Positions 44,022 through 55,394 are shown, numbered from the stretch's first letter. The stretch: DNA of 64,000 nt from Charina bottae (GCA_023362775.1 JALMGJ010000006.1:55049001-55113000), one strand, 5' to 3'. Notes: generated by a model not told the origin, from the letters alone. Program-made: numbers and translations.

Positions 44022-44926
44022 GTGAACTTGCAAGTGAAAGTGCTGCCGCGATCGCTGATTATGCGTTCCGGCGTTCCATGAGCTCTATAAATGTGCTGAA
44101 TGAACATCCTAGCTAGTTTTGGAGCATTTGGTATTCCCTTGCAAGCAATGAAATGTGCCTGTTTAGAAAATAAGTCTGTGACCACCCAAATGGCTGTGTT
44201 CTTTCTGCTCATTGGTAAGTCAACTATAAAATCCATAGCAATTTGCTTCCATGGCTGTGTGGGGTTTGCAACCTCTTGTAATTTCCCTGTGGGTTTTCCC
44301 ATTTTCTGTTTGGTGGTTGCACACACTGGGCATGAGCGCACATAGGCTTTAACGTCTGTGCGCAGTGATGGCCACCAAAATTTGTGCCGGATTAAATGTA
44401 GAGTTTTCACAAATCTGAAGTGCCCTGCCGTTTTGTGATCGTGATGTAGGTTCAAGACCTTTTGCCTTAAAGGCTCAGGGACATAGGCTTTGTTGTCTTT
44501 CCACCCCACTCCATCTTTCTCCACTAGGGTGTGTTTGAGTTCCCCCCACCATGCGTCTGTCTCTGTTGCCGTCCGCAGTTCGTCTGTCAATTGGTCGCTC
44601 TCTGCCGCGCGCTTCGCGCTGCTGTGGGTGATCGCCATGTTGCCCTCCCCCCTCTCTTCCTTTGCCGCTTGGCTCTGAGCCGCCGCTGGCAGCGAAGGGA
44701 TGAGTGGCTCTATAACTTCCTCCATCCTGCTTTCATGTTGCGGCAGTCGTGACAACGCATCTGCCAGGTAGTTTTTTCCCCCAGGGAAGTACTTCAGTGT
44801 GAAATTAAATCTACTGAGGAACTCTGCCCACCGCAGGTGTTTTGGATTTAGTTTTCTGGGGGACTTGAGAGCTTCCAAGTTTTTGTGGTCAGTCCACACT
44901 TGGAATGTTTCTGCTGCCCCTTCCAA
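43970..44926 (-). pseudogene. Gypsy RNase H end, integrase zinc finger and core
   Basis: This 318-residue frame starts in the RNase H end (VWTDHKNLEALKSP, FPGGKNYLADALSRLP). The integrase H-H-C-C zinc-binding domain at residues ~175-222 (HHDHKTAGH and CPVCATTK) comes next, then the core with the first Asp in MDFIVDLP and the second in IISDRGSTF at residues ~288-297. The last ~20 residues run into the duplicated block and are not native. There are no other stops, so this is the best-preserved part of the element. Confidence 0.9.
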
Positions 44927-45058
44927 GAGGTGTCGCCATGTGCTCAGGGCATGTTTAACAGCAAACGCCTCTTTCTCCCAAATATGCCATCGTCTCTCCG
45001 TTGGATTAAATTTCCGGGAAATGTAAGCACATGGCTTTACTTTCCCACTGTCATCTGC

Positions 45059-45406
45059 CTACAGTAGTATGGCTCCAACTGCGCTAAAAGATGCGTCCGT
45101 ATGTATGATGAACGGTTTGTCTACCTCTGGGTGTTTGAGGATGGGCTCATTGGTGAATTTTACTTTTAACTTGTCAAAGGCTTCCTGACATTCTTGGGTC
45201 ATCACGAGTTTCGTGCTCGGTGGCGGGGCTTTTGCTTTCGCCCCCTTGCCTTTTGTTTTTAGTAAGTCAGTCAGGGGCAACACAATTTGCGCAAAATCCT
45301 GAATAAATTGCCTATAGAACCCCGCGAACCCGAGGAACGCTTGTAGCTGTCTGCGCGTTCGGGGGGGCTCCCAACCTAGGACTGCTTTGACTTTCTCAGG
45401 GTCCAT
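45059..45406 (-). pseudogene. Gypsy RT end / RNase H start
   Basis: This 115-residue frame reads DPEKVKAVLGWEPPRTRRQL, LQAFLGFAGFYRQFI and FIIHTDASFSAVGAILL, the connection region and the first catalytic Asp of RNase H. The reading frame stops at about 45058, where a TAG interrupts the join to the RNase H continuation (45057-44927). Confidence 0.9.
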
Positions 45407-45463
45407 CTCAATGCCCTCATGTGATATGCGATACCCCAGGAAGTCTAGTTTCTCCTTGTGGAA

Positions 45464-45721
45464 CTAACATTTCTCAAGTTTCACATATAGCTTCGCCTCA
45501 AGTAATTTCTCTAAAACCCACTTGACTAATTCCATGTGTTCATCCAAATTTTCAGAAAAAATCAATATGTCATCCAAATATACAATTACCCCTTTGTACA
45601 GAAATTCATACAACACTTCATTTATGAACCTCATGAAAATTCCCGGTCCCCCCGTATAATGATGTATCACATGACTGCTGAGACTTATGTTCTTGTCCAT
45701 GCAAGCATGTGATTGTGGCAT
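45464..45721 (-). pseudogene. Gypsy RT palm fragment
   Basis: From about 45665 the frame reads GGPGIFMRFINEVL, then VIVYLDDILIFSENLDEHME, the YLDD-type motif C of Ty3/Gypsy RT. The N-terminal ~20 residues are not RT, so the element is truncated at about 45660. Everything upstream (5' RT, protease, gag, 5' LTR) is missing. Confidence 0.88.
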
Positions 45722-46134
45722 TTGTGCAATTTATTCATTACATGCATCTTTTTTATATAAAAAAACTTTATTAGTTTTCAAAGTATAGCTAAAATATAAA
45801 ATAGAAAATACAGAAAAGCTAGAAAATAGAACTAAAGAAAAAAGAAAAAAGTATAAAAGTGCAAATAGTCAGAAAGCAAAAACAGAAAGGTGACTTCCGA
45901 CTTCTCCAATACAGATATAGATAAATTTACAAATATAATCTCTTACCATTAATTTACCTATAGTAACATTATTTCTATTAAAACAAACCATTTAATCATT
46001 AAAACCCAAAGTCAAAACTTCATTTTTTTCCACCTCAAGCAAATAATCTATAAGTGGTTGCCAAGCAGATATAAATCCAGAAACAGAGTGTTCTCTAATT
46101 AATGCTGTTAATTTAGCCATTTGGGCCAGATCTG

Positions 46135-47157
46135 TTAATTTAACAATCCAATCTTCAACCATAGGTATCTGTGGATCTTTCCATCGCTGTGCATGTAAGT
46201 CTTGTAGCTGTGATCATATATAAAAGCAAAACACCATATTTTTTCTACAACTCCTTCTCCATCAATCCCAAAAGGAACAGTTCTGGCTTTTTTTGTATGT
46301 TCACTTTTAAAATCTTTTGGATAATAATACATATTTGATCCCAAAATTTTTTGGCCTTCTCACAAGTCCACCAGAGATGATAAAAGATTCCTTCTCCCTG
46401 TGAACACTTCAAAGAAACATTTGTTACACCATTATACATTTTTGATAGCTTATCAGGAGTTAAATACCAACGATACATAATCTTATAAAAATTCTCTTTT
46501 AAATAACAATTCAAGGTGAATTTCAAACCTTTGTTCCACATGTTTTCCTATTGCTCCAACATATTATATCCAAAGTTCTTGGCCCATTTAATCATGCATT
46601 CTTTAACCTGTTCATCTTCCAAATTCATCTGTAACAATATTTTATACATTTTGGTAATAACATATTCATCATTAATACAAAGTTCCATTTCAAACCGAGT
46701 TGTTTCATTAACAAATTTATAATTCTTCTTATCCACCTTAAACCGTTCTAACAATTGCAAATACTGTATGTAAACCAATGACATGTAAAACCTTCCAACA
46801 TTTCCCTTGTTTTAAACTATGGTTCACTCTCTTCAAAATTTAACAAATCTTTATACTTTAATCAACTTACTTCTCCCACATTTTCTCTTCTAACAAATGC
46901 TTCTTGAGGTGACAACCATAATGGTACATTAGGAGACAATCTTACCTTATATTTATTCCAGATCCTTAATATGGCACTCCTAGCAAAATGATTTTTAAAA
47001 TCTTTATTAACTTTAACTTTATCATACCACAAATAGGAGTGCCACCTGAATCTTAATTAATGTCCTTCAAACTGTAATAATTTCTTATTCTTCAAAGTGA
47101 TCCATTCCTTCATTCAAAGCAAACAAGCATCAAAATATGATGCCAATGACCCAAACT
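46135..47157 (-). pseudogene. L1 ORF2 C-terminal region
   Basis: Several short frames cover the post-RT part of L1 ORF2. They include NETTRFEMELCINDEYVITK, VKECMIKWAKNFGYNM, ENFYKIMYRWYLTPDKLSKM and the Cys-rich CSQGEGIFYHLWWTCEKAKK. A Ser replaces neither Cys of the C..C-H-C pattern, but frames change at about 46545 and 46245. The element cannot encode a protein. Close relatives lie at 11651 and 55510. Confidence 0.85.
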
Positions 47158-47214
47158 CTTTCAATTTCTGTGGAGTCCTTGGTGCTCTCTGAGCCTTGTT
47201 GTTTTCTTGCAGAT

Positions 47215-47245
47215 GTTTCATTGCCAGGCTAGGCAACATCTTCAG
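47215..47245 (-). ncRNA. hammerhead-ribozyme-like core
   Basis: The minus strand reads CTGAAGA (47245-47239), stem II GTTGCC...GGCAAT, then GAAAC (47219-47215). Stem II can form six pairs including one G-U. It is a third, sequence-distinct hammerhead family in this window. Confidence 0.65.
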
Positions 47246-47271
47246 TGCGAAAAGGGAGTGGGACTTGCTCT

Positions 47272-47790
47272 CTATTTATATACCCTGGCTTGTCCTGCCT
47301 GTGTTGGTAGGGGTGTTGTACTCTCCTTGGTAGTTCCTTGATTGGGTTGTTGTTTCCTGCTTGGTTGATTGACTGAGTTAATAGTTCCTTGATTAGGGTC
47401 TATTGTGTTGTTTGATTGCTCCTCTGCTGCTAATCTTGCTGTTAATCTTTGCCTATCTGGTTGTTGATTGCTGGCAAGGAGATGTTCTGGTCTTCTGGCT
47501 TTTCTATTGTCTCTTATGAATGGTATGTAAATGTTGTTTACCTCTATGTGTCTGTTGATGGCTGCTTTGTCTGAGTGCCAAGCTTCCAGGAATTCTCTAG
47601 CATTTTTGGATTTGGCTTGGTTTAAGATGCTCACATTTTCCCAGTTGAAAGTATGGTTAAGTCTGTCCATGTGTTGTGAGATTAAGGAGTTTTCATCATG
47701 TCTTATGACTGCTAGTTGGTGTTCGTGGATGCATTCTGCTAGTCTTCTGACAGTCTGTCTTACATAGTGGCTGTTACAGTCCTTACACTG
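47272..47790 (-). pseudogene. Penelope-like endonuclease C-terminal part
   Basis: The frame opens upstream of 47670 (YVRQTVRRLAECIHEHQLAV) and continues MDRLNHTFNWENVSILNQAK and LEAWHSDKAAINRH. This is the conserved second half of a Penelope GIY-YIG domain; the His-rich and W-containing blocks are typical. The GIY half is degraded by stops near 47800. After residue ~60 of the 132-residue open frame it becomes polar low-complexity. Confidence 0.8.
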
Positions 47791-48233
47791 TATGTTGTAG
47801 ATAACTCATTTTTTCTTCTTGGGCTATTGGGTCTTTTGGTTTACTTACGATGTTCTGAAGGGTTTTGGTTGGTTTGTGTGCTACGGTGATGCCGTGTGGA
47901 TGTAACAGTCTATTAGTAGTTTCTGAGATGTTTCTGATGTATGGCAGTGTAATCCTTTTCATAGCTTCTGTTGGTTTTGCTGTGGTGGGTTGAGTGGTCA
48001 GGAACTTTTTGATAAAGTTGTGTGGGTATCCATTTTGCTGGAAGATGCTATATAAGTGGTCTGTTTCCTTTTTCTGGTGTTCTGGGTTGCTGCAGTGGGT
48101 TTGTGCTCATCTGAATAGTGTTCTTACATGGCTCCTCTTGTGGGAGGTTGGGTTATTGCTTTGGTAGTGGAGCACTTGGTTAGTGTGGGTAGATTTCTGG
48201 TAGACTTATGTTTCTAGAATGCCATCATTTCCT

Positions 48234-48707
48234 CTACTGATGAGGATGTCCAAGAAGGGTAGTGTGTTGTTGTTTTCTTCTTCCCTTGTGAATTTTATTC
48301 TTTGAAGAAATTTCTTTCAATTTCTTCATCAGATGTTCCACAGTATCCAATGGGGCCTGTAAAATCAAAACTAAATCATCAGCAAAAGCTCTCAATTTAA
48401 AAACTTCTTGTTTGATTTTTAAGCCCTTAATTTGTTCATCTCTTCTAATGTCTCTATTAAGAACTTCCAGTACCAAAATAAAGAGCAGAGGAGACAAAGG
48501 GCATCCTTGTCTTGTTCCTTTCTGTATATGACACAATTCAGTTAATTCTTCATTCACAATCATATTTGCCTGTTGTGGTGTATAAATTGTCTTAATTGCC
48601 TGGATCAAATATTCTCCAAAATCCATAATTTCCAAGACTTTAAATATAAAACTCCAAATTATCAAAGGCATTTTTCTGCATCTAAAAAGATAAGAGCAGT
48701 TTGACAT
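48234..48707 (-). pseudogene. L1 ORF2 reverse transcriptase fragment
   Basis: This frame reads IKTIYTPQQANMIVNEELTE, KGTRQGCPLSPLLFILVLEV (motif B) and LRAFADDLVLIL (motif C with the FADD catalytic pair), then MKKLKEI. The last ~25 residues after KEI come from the nested PLE. Motif A and everything upstream are lost at the truncated 5' end. Confidence 0.9.
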
Positions 48708-48891
48708 TCGACTTATTCATTACATGTGTCTTGTCATTTTGGTGTCACTGCAATTTGCTTCCGACATCTCTGTGGTTAAGATTATCATTGTGATGTCCAT
48801 GATTACGGTATTACGTTATGGGTCTTGCAGGTTGTAAAGCCACTATGGATGAATTTGGTATCACTTCTGGTTCCCATGTTGCATGGTTTAA

Positions 48892-48963
48892 CCCTCCCTC
48901 CCTCCCTCCCTCCCTCCCTCCCTCCCTTCCTTCCTTCCTTCCTTCCTTCCTTCCTTCCTTCCC
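48892..48963. repeat. (CCTC)n(CCTT)n microsatellite
   Basis: About nine CCTC units followed by about nine CTTC units, a pure pyrimidine strand of 70 bases. The Gly/Glu/Arg/Lys frames on the minus strand across it are artefacts. Confidence 0.97.
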
Positions 48964-51900
48964 AAAGGAAAAGTTGTAGGGCTTGGCACTGAATGTGAGC
49001 ATCTGAAGCCAGAGCACTTAAACACTTCCCCCTCTTCAACAGGATCATCATTTCCCCAGAAAAACCAAGGAAACAAAGAGCTCATACAAGCTTCTTTGGC
49101 TTCATGATCGCTTTGCTTTGCTGCCTCGCTTCAGAGTTCAGGTCTGATTTGTTTTGTATTAAGGTTGGAAAGGGTGGTTTTCAGTCCCAATCTGTCCAAT
49201 AGCTCTCCAGGTGCCTGCACATTCTCTATGCCTTCCTCAGCAATCTAGGCTTGCTTGTTTGGGCTACTGACTCTGTAATCAAATTTTCACAGCTTATTTG
49301 TCATCTTCTTGAGCATTAGAAGGTTTTCCAGTTTGTCTTATGGCATGTGGTAGAATCCAGTGCCTTTTTGAACAGGTAGGCTATTCCATTCTAAGGCAGC
49401 AGGTGCAAGAGATAGGCTGAGAGCCAACAGTTTTCTGGGCAGAGATGTAAGTTATGTCAATAACCCCAAACCACTTTCAAGGCCATGCAGTTCAGGGTAA
49501 GAGTCCAATGCAATATGAGAAAAGCAGGAAGAAGCTGTAAATTTAAGTTGCTGTGGATGTAAGAGAACCTAAAGCTGGCATAAGGCAACCGATAGGGGAG
49601 ATGGGCGGTAATATAAATTTAATAAAATAAATAAATAAACCAACTTTCAATATAGTGTCATTCTAGTTTTTCAGTAAAATGTTATTTGCTGCATCTTGTT
49701 GCATACCTGACAGACTTTAGCCAAGCCCAAGCTTAGAGGCCATGTGAAGTTGGGGGACTGAGATTTATTGTTACACCCTGGTCTGTAGGGTCTGAGAAGG
49801 AAGGGAATGTATTGATGGGCTACAACTCCCAACTATTTTCACCACTGATCACACTGACTGAGGCTGCTAGGAGCTATAGCTTAATAAAATCTGGAAAGCT
49901 ATATATTCCTTACCTAACAATCTCTCTTCTAAGACTATTCTGTAGTAAGTCCCATTTAAATTAATGGGACCTTTTCCAGACAAAAATATTCAGAGTTAAG
50001 GTATATATTTTTGGACTGAGCTGTAAATTAAAAAAAATAGACTACATGCAAATGCAAACAGTGATGTTCTGCTCCTTCAGGAAAATATTTGAAATAACTT
50101 ACAGTGCTTTAAGGCCATGCATTTATTCAAGAGGATTATGAGATTTTAAGAAGTTTGTGCTTTTCAGATGGATTATAACACACACATACACATGTTTACA
50201 GGAAAATGTTTTGCCTGTTCTGATATGGACCATCAGCTTCTTCAAAGCCCAACCTGTTTCAAGCTGGTTCAGTCTATGATCTAATACTTTAAGCCATGAA
50301 ACAAAATAAACAAGAGTGATAGAAAACATGTCCAGGCAAACTATTTCAGGCTGTGAAGGCATAAGCATAAGAAATGACTAACAAAGAATTCAATTTGAAG
50401 GCTTGGGGGGATTAAATTAGAAACGCAATGAAAACATTTCCTCATATCAAACATTTTGTTAAGAAATAAACCACCCATATGAAACACACACACACACACA
50501 CACACATTGTAGATGGAAAAAGTTTACTTATTCAAGACTAACTAAGTAAAATACAAATTGGAAGTATAAGCAAGAGTTTAGCACTGATGACTTATTCACA
50601 GATGTACAAGGGCCTGTGTACTCAAGGGCTCCCCTTTTGATTATTTGTCAAGAAAGATTTGGCCAACCAGTGTCTATCTCTCCTCAATCATGTCATCTCC
50701 AAATATAATACTTGCAACATTTCACTATAAAAGTCAATATTACTTGTATTGGGGCAGGCTAACCTATCCCCTGTCCCTGGGTCAGGAAGTTTCTTAGCTC
50801 AAACTACTAGCCTCTAGGTCTCTATGTGGCAGCCCTGCTTTGTTAAGTTAAAGTCCTTGGGTTCTCAACTGGGCCCACCACTCAAGGCTGATTATTGGAT
50901 GCACCTGGACTAGAAGGACAATGAGAGCAGCAGGCTGTTTTCCCGCAAGTTTATGTACCTAAAAGAAAGAAGGAAACACCAGAAACAACAAAACAAAAAC
51001 ATTGTTGGAGTGGAGAAGACCATGCTAAGAAACCTCTTTCCAGAGAGGATTTTCCCTCTGGAGCAAACTATCAGTTTTGGTTAAGGTAAGTATTTTCCTC
51101 CTAATGAAGTGAGTGAAGCAAATCAGAGCTCCAAGCACACTCAGGTATAGATGCAATCATTGACCTACACAATCCCATATGCATGCCTCCATTCACCCAC
51201 ACAAACTACTCATATTACCCCTCTCTCATCCATACATCTGAAGTGTTGAAAAATATTTTATCTTATCGATTATTTTAATCCAGCCCAATCGGGTTTCAGA
51301 CCCTTTAAAAAATAGAAACAGTCATGGTTAACCAGTTGGATGACTTATGCTAGCAAATATCTGAGAAGAACTCAAACTACTGTTTCCATCTACTCATTCT
51401 AGAAAGGCTGTAGAACTCTGAGATCAGAATCAGAAGTCCTTTTTGGGTGATAGGATGTTTTCATTAATGGTCGTTCCCCTTTCTTCCAAATGATGGTTGT
51501 CAGGTCCCATTAGTTCAGACCTAAAATAGGTCATAAAGTTTCACTGTCTATCTTGACCTATAAATGAAATAGAACTTTACTGGAATTATGGTCTGTGATT
51601 TAATTTGGCTTTTTATTAGTAAATAAAAACGAATAAAGCAATTCCTGGCTGCTTTTTTCTCTTTCATAACTGTTGCCACATCCATTGATCAGTGGTGCCA
51701 TAACAGTAGAACCTTGGACTCAAAGTTCACCTTTAGCAGAATAGAACAGGAAGGTCCCCAAATTCAACAGGGCTGGCATGTCACTATTTTGAAAGAAGTG
51801 AAATGGTGGGTATAAGACAATTGAACACAGTAACTGAAATTACCTGGCTTTACCATTGCCCCAGATTAAGCTGGGTGGCTGCGAGAGGTCTACAAATGAA

Positions 51901-53079
51901 ACTGCCTTCATGAAGTCATCTTTAGAACAACCTTTGTCAAAAGAAAGGGGAGAACAGACTATTCTTTTTCCATTTGCTTCTCTGTGCCCTTCAGATTTTC
52001 TGCTTGTTTGGAGCAAATTATCCTCATGGTGAAGGCAGAAAATTAAAGCAGAAACACACAGACGTGCTGCTCCCTTGTGGGAACTGGCTTCAGGCTGTTG
52101 TTTTAAAGCCTTTGAATAATTAAAACAAAAATGAAATATTTTCTGTGACTTTAACAGAAGGAGGAATTATACTTGTAGCTGGATAGTGATATCAAACAAG
52201 GTGCAGTATGAACAGCACTTCCACAGATCTGTGTCTATGTGTGTCTGTGCATAGTGGCATAGCTGATTTCTCTGCCATTCATTAATATGACATTTTTAAA
52301 TCCATACAATGAAAGAATGTTGTGTTGCTCCATTATGCTAAATGGTTAGAGAAAGAGTCATGCTGACCTGTCTCAGTTACTTATATACAATATGGGCAGA
52401 GACAGTCTGGTACAGATGGCACTTCAGAGGGCTGGAAACTCAGGCTACTGTTTTCATACTATGTGGTGTATATGTGAACCTTTCTAGATGGGCAATTTCA
52501 CTGAGCCAAGCACTAGTGGAATAGTCAGGGGTATTGAAGACAATGGAGTCTCAATATGATGGCTGTCAAGGCCCACCTTTTTTTATATGCACTGTGTGCA
52601 TGATGTACATAAAACTGGAAGGGGCTTCCATCATATGGTTGTGTCTTCATCTTGACTTTTTTGACCCATCCTACAGCTACTACAGCCCTAGCTACAGCTA
52701 GGAAAAGTGTTAGTAATTGCAGCTGTTCCAACTGTGAAGGTAGGTCCCTGGACTGGTATCTATGAAGAAAACCACATTTACATACATGGTAGTCTCATTT
52801 TACCCATAAATGGTATTCTGTACTACCCAGTCCCTTGAAAGCAGCTTGATCTGCCACCAACAAAAAGCAAAGAATCATGTCCCTGGCCTAAGGGGACACA
52901 GATCCTGCAATAAAAAAAATCTGCTCTGTGTAAATGATGAAGAGAGCATGGTGAGACAGGAGTTCTTGGGGGAAAAGGCTGCAATTTCAGCTCAGCTGGA
53001 AGTAAATTAGCTCTGCTTTCAAGCACCGTTTGCAGTACGGGATCACTAAGTTTTGAAGCCCAAGGAATTTATAATAGGT
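48964..53079. other. no gene; small repeat remnants
   Basis: Mostly apparently unique DNA. 49588-49640 is a ~50-bp CR1/L2-type LINE tail (AGGGGAGATGGGCGG, then AATAAAATAAATAAATAAA). 49820-49900 resembles the palindromic repeat at 3068. 49929-49985 resembles the 'agtaagtccc' interspersed repeat. (AC)n lies at 50484-50506. No supported coding frame. Confidence 0.5.
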
Positions 53080-53268
53080 AACTGACTATTCCAGCAAAGG
53101 AGATTGTTACCTTGTTGTGGTGCTGGAGCTTGAACACCTCAATGATGCCATGAGCTAAACTGTGAAAGGACACCCAAGACGGGAAGGTAATAGCAGAGAG
53201 GTCAGACTAAACACGATCCCTGGGGAAGGTAACGGCAACCCACCCCAGTGTTCTTGCCGTGAAAACTA

Positions 53269-53306
53269 TTTGGGGAGATGGGCGGGGATAAATTAAATAA
53301 ATAAAT
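53269..53306 (+). mobile_element. 38-bp LINE-tail insertion inside Bov-B
   Basis: TTGGGGAGATGGGCGGGGAT followed by AAATTAAATAAATAAATAAA-type sequence interrupts the Bov-B 5' region. It is flanked by AAAACTA on each side (53262-53268 and 53307-53313). This is the very last part of a CR1/L2-type LINE, an extreme 5' truncation. Confidence 0.75.
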
Positions 53307-53524
53307 AAAACTAAATGGATCAGTACAACCAGAGATATATCGGTATTCCATCGGAAGATGGGACTCCCAGGTCAGAAGATGGTCAAAATGCTACTGGGGA
53401 GGAACAGAGGATAAGTTCAACTAGCCCCAGATGTGATGACACAGCTAGCTCAAAGCCGAAAGGATGGCTAGCGGCCAACGGTGCTGGTGGTGAATGACGA
53501 ATCCGATGTTCTAAAGATCAACAC

Positions 53525-53750
53525 ACCATAGGAACCTGGAATGTAAGATCTATGAGCCAGGGCAAATTGGATATGGTTATTTGTGAGATGTCAAGATTAA
53601 ATATAGACATTTTGGGTGTCAGTGAACTGAAATGGACTGGAATGGGTCACTTCACATCACATGACCACCAGATCTACTACTGTGGACAAGAGGGCCACAG
53701 AAGAAATGGAGTAACCTTCACGAAATGGACTGGAATGGGCCACTTCACAT
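53525..53750 (+). pseudogene. Bov-B endonuclease fragment
   Basis: The frame from 53525 reads GTWNVRSMSQGKLDMVICEM, LNIDILGVSELKWTGMGHF and YYCGQEGHRRNGV, the first third of the APE endonuclease with the Asn and Glu metal-site positions (TWNVRS and SELKW). It then re-enters a second copy of KWTGMGHFTS (53721-53750 duplicates 53629-53658 with one difference), which marks the deletion junction. Confidence 0.88.
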
Positions 53751-53759
53751 CGAAGTATT

Positions 53760-54661
53760 AAGTATAAAGACTGGGAAAGGAGTATGGCAGGGTTGTATAC
53801 TTTCCCCTACCTATTCAACTTGTATGCAGAACACATCATGCAATGTGCTGGGCTTGATGAATCCAAGGCTGGAGTTAAAATCGCTGGAAGAAACATTAAC
53901 AATCTCAGATATGCAGATGATACCACTTTGATGGCTGAAAGTGAGGAGGAGCTGAGGAGCCTTATGACGAAGGTGAAAGAAGAAAGTGCAAAAGCTGGGT
54001 TGCAGTTAAACCTCAAAAAAACCAAGATTATGGCAACCACCTTGATTGATAACTGGCAAATAGAGGGAGAAAACATGGAGGCAGTGACAGACTTTGTATT
54101 TCTAGGTGCAAAGATAACTGCAGATGCTGACTGCAGCCAGGAAATCAGAAGACGTTTACAATGACAAATCTCAATAAAATAGTTAAGAGCAGAGACATCA
54201 CACTGACAACAAAGGTTCGCATAGTTAAAGCAATGGTATTCCCTGTAGTAACCTATGGCTGCGAGAGCTAGACCATAAGGAAGGCTGAGCGAAGGAAGAT
54301 AGATGGCTGTTGTTGAAGATAGATGCTTTTGAACTGTGGAGGAAAATTGGAGAGTGCCTTGGACTGCAAGAAGATCAAACCAGTCCATACTCCAGGAAAT
54401 AAAGCCAGACTGTTCACTTGAGGGAATGATATTAAAGGCAAAGCTGAAGTACTCTGGCCACATAATGAAAAGACAGGATACCCTGGAGAAGATGCTGATG
54501 CTGGGGAAAGTGGAAGGCAAAAGGAAGAGGGGCCAACCAAGGGCAAGATGGATGGATGATATTCTGGAGGTGACGGACTTGACCATGGGGGAGCTGGGGA
54601 TGGCGACGGCCGACAGGAAGCTCTGGCGTGGGCTGGTCCATGAAGTCACAAAGAGTCGGAA
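53760..54661 (+). pseudogene. Bov-B reverse transcriptase and C-terminal fragment
   Basis: Frames here read GVWQGCILSP (motif B, normally GVRQGC), then NLRYADDTTLMAESEEEL (motif C) and GLQLNLKKTKIMAT up to CSQEIRRRL at 54161. A stop or frameshift at about 54164 follows. The C-terminal part continues with KAMVFPVVTYGCES, then from 54336 with LKLKYSGHIMKRQDTLEKML and KRKRGQPRARWMDDILEVTD, the conserved end of RTE-type proteins. The 288-residue frame on the opposite strand is its antisense shadow. Confidence 0.88.
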
Positions 54662-54696
54662 GTGACTGAACAAATAAACAACTAAGAAACTGACTA

Positions 54697-55325
54697 CAGG
54701 AGTAGATCTATTCAGTAGATTTTTGCAAGGACCAATCTGGTTGACATTGTCTCAGCAACACACTAATTCATTTAATTTGTTTGTTTTTGTTTCTACATTT
54801 ACAATGTTCCAAAGGCACACTTCCCATCTTGTTTGTCTTCAAAATAAGCATGTCTGAGCTTTCTCTTGCAAAGGAAACTTCAGCCAGGCTTTATTCTCTC
54901 ACCTGGAGACCTCTTCTTTCCTTTTTGTTTTCCTACATGTTTGTTTTCTTTCTGTTATTTTACATGCATCTGTGTTGTGTCTTGTATCCTACAGGTGTCT
55001 TGAAACATTACCTGTAGGGATGCACAAAGTAGCCAAGATCTGATCTGAATTTACAATTTAAGTATTAATCACTAAAAGAGTGCACACATTCTCAGAAGTC
55101 CATTGGGTCTTTAAATGGATCAAGGGCATCTGATTTGCCTAAAAACTAGTTGGCAATTAGATTCCAAGATTCAATTTGAATTGGCTGATATTTGGTCAAA
55201 TCCCCTATGAATGGAAATTTCAATTAGAAGTTTTAAGCAGGCCTAATTAGGAGCTGTTCTTACATCTTAGGCTTCCTCTGTGCAGGTTGAAATCTATATT
55301 GCTTGTTTTTGGGGGGGGGAATGGA
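54697..55325. other. no recognised feature
   Basis: A+T-rich, apparently unique. 55020-55240 may be an old repeat (GGGATGCACAAAGTAGCC, then ATTTGAATTGGC-type words). Confidence 0.4.
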
Positions 55326-55352
55326 AATTAAAAAAGCTGAAAGACAGAGTGG

Positions 55353-55394
<42 letters not shown>

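Larger units (their letters stand above)
47170..48313 (-). mobile_element. Penelope-like element nested in L1
   Basis: A 1.14-kb insertion is flanked by exact 12-bp repeats CTTTCAATTTCT (47158-47169 and 48314-48325) inside the L1. On the minus strand, 48290-47800 carries degraded RT-end blocks (TLPFLDILISRG, STHTNQVLHYQSN), then VVYLQHTV-like remnants where GIY would lie, then the frame 47670-47272 with the C-terminal part. A hammerhead-like core sits near the 3' end (47215-47245). It is a different family from the PLE at 810 and is strongly 5'-truncated. Confidence 0.85.
45745..48712 (-). mobile_element. L1 LINE with 14-bp target duplications, host of a nested PLE
   Basis: Exact 14-bp direct repeats TTATTCATTACATG (45731-45744 and 48713-48726) flank an L1 copy on the minus strand. 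From 5' to 3' it has the RT region (48707-48314), the ORF2 C-terminal third (47157-46000), an A-rich 3' UTR and a poly-A tract seen as T-runs at 45749-45775. It is 5'-truncated inside the RT. A Penelope-like element (47170-48313) splits it. Confidence 0.93.
53089..54687 (+). mobile_element. Bov-B (RTE) LINE, internally deleted, with target duplications
   Basis: Exact 9-bp repeats AACTGACTA (53080-53088 and 54688-54696) flank the element. It starts with a 5' region recognisable as squamate Bov-B (GATGCCATGAGCTAAACTGTG) and ends AGTCGGAAGTGACTGAACAA plus an A-rich tail. Both termini are present, but the length (1.6 kb) is about half of a full Bov-B (about 3.2 kb, established). The middle, from late endonuclease to mid RT, is missing. 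Confidence 0.92.

Noticed and set aside
48803..49085. Gly/Glu/Arg/Lys-rich frames on the minus strand
   Set aside because: They only translate the (CCTC)n(CCTT)n microsatellite.
53807..54673. 288-residue open frame on the minus strand
   Set aside because: It is the antisense of the Bov-B RT region, whose sense strand carries recognisable RT motifs. No domain is seen in the antisense product.
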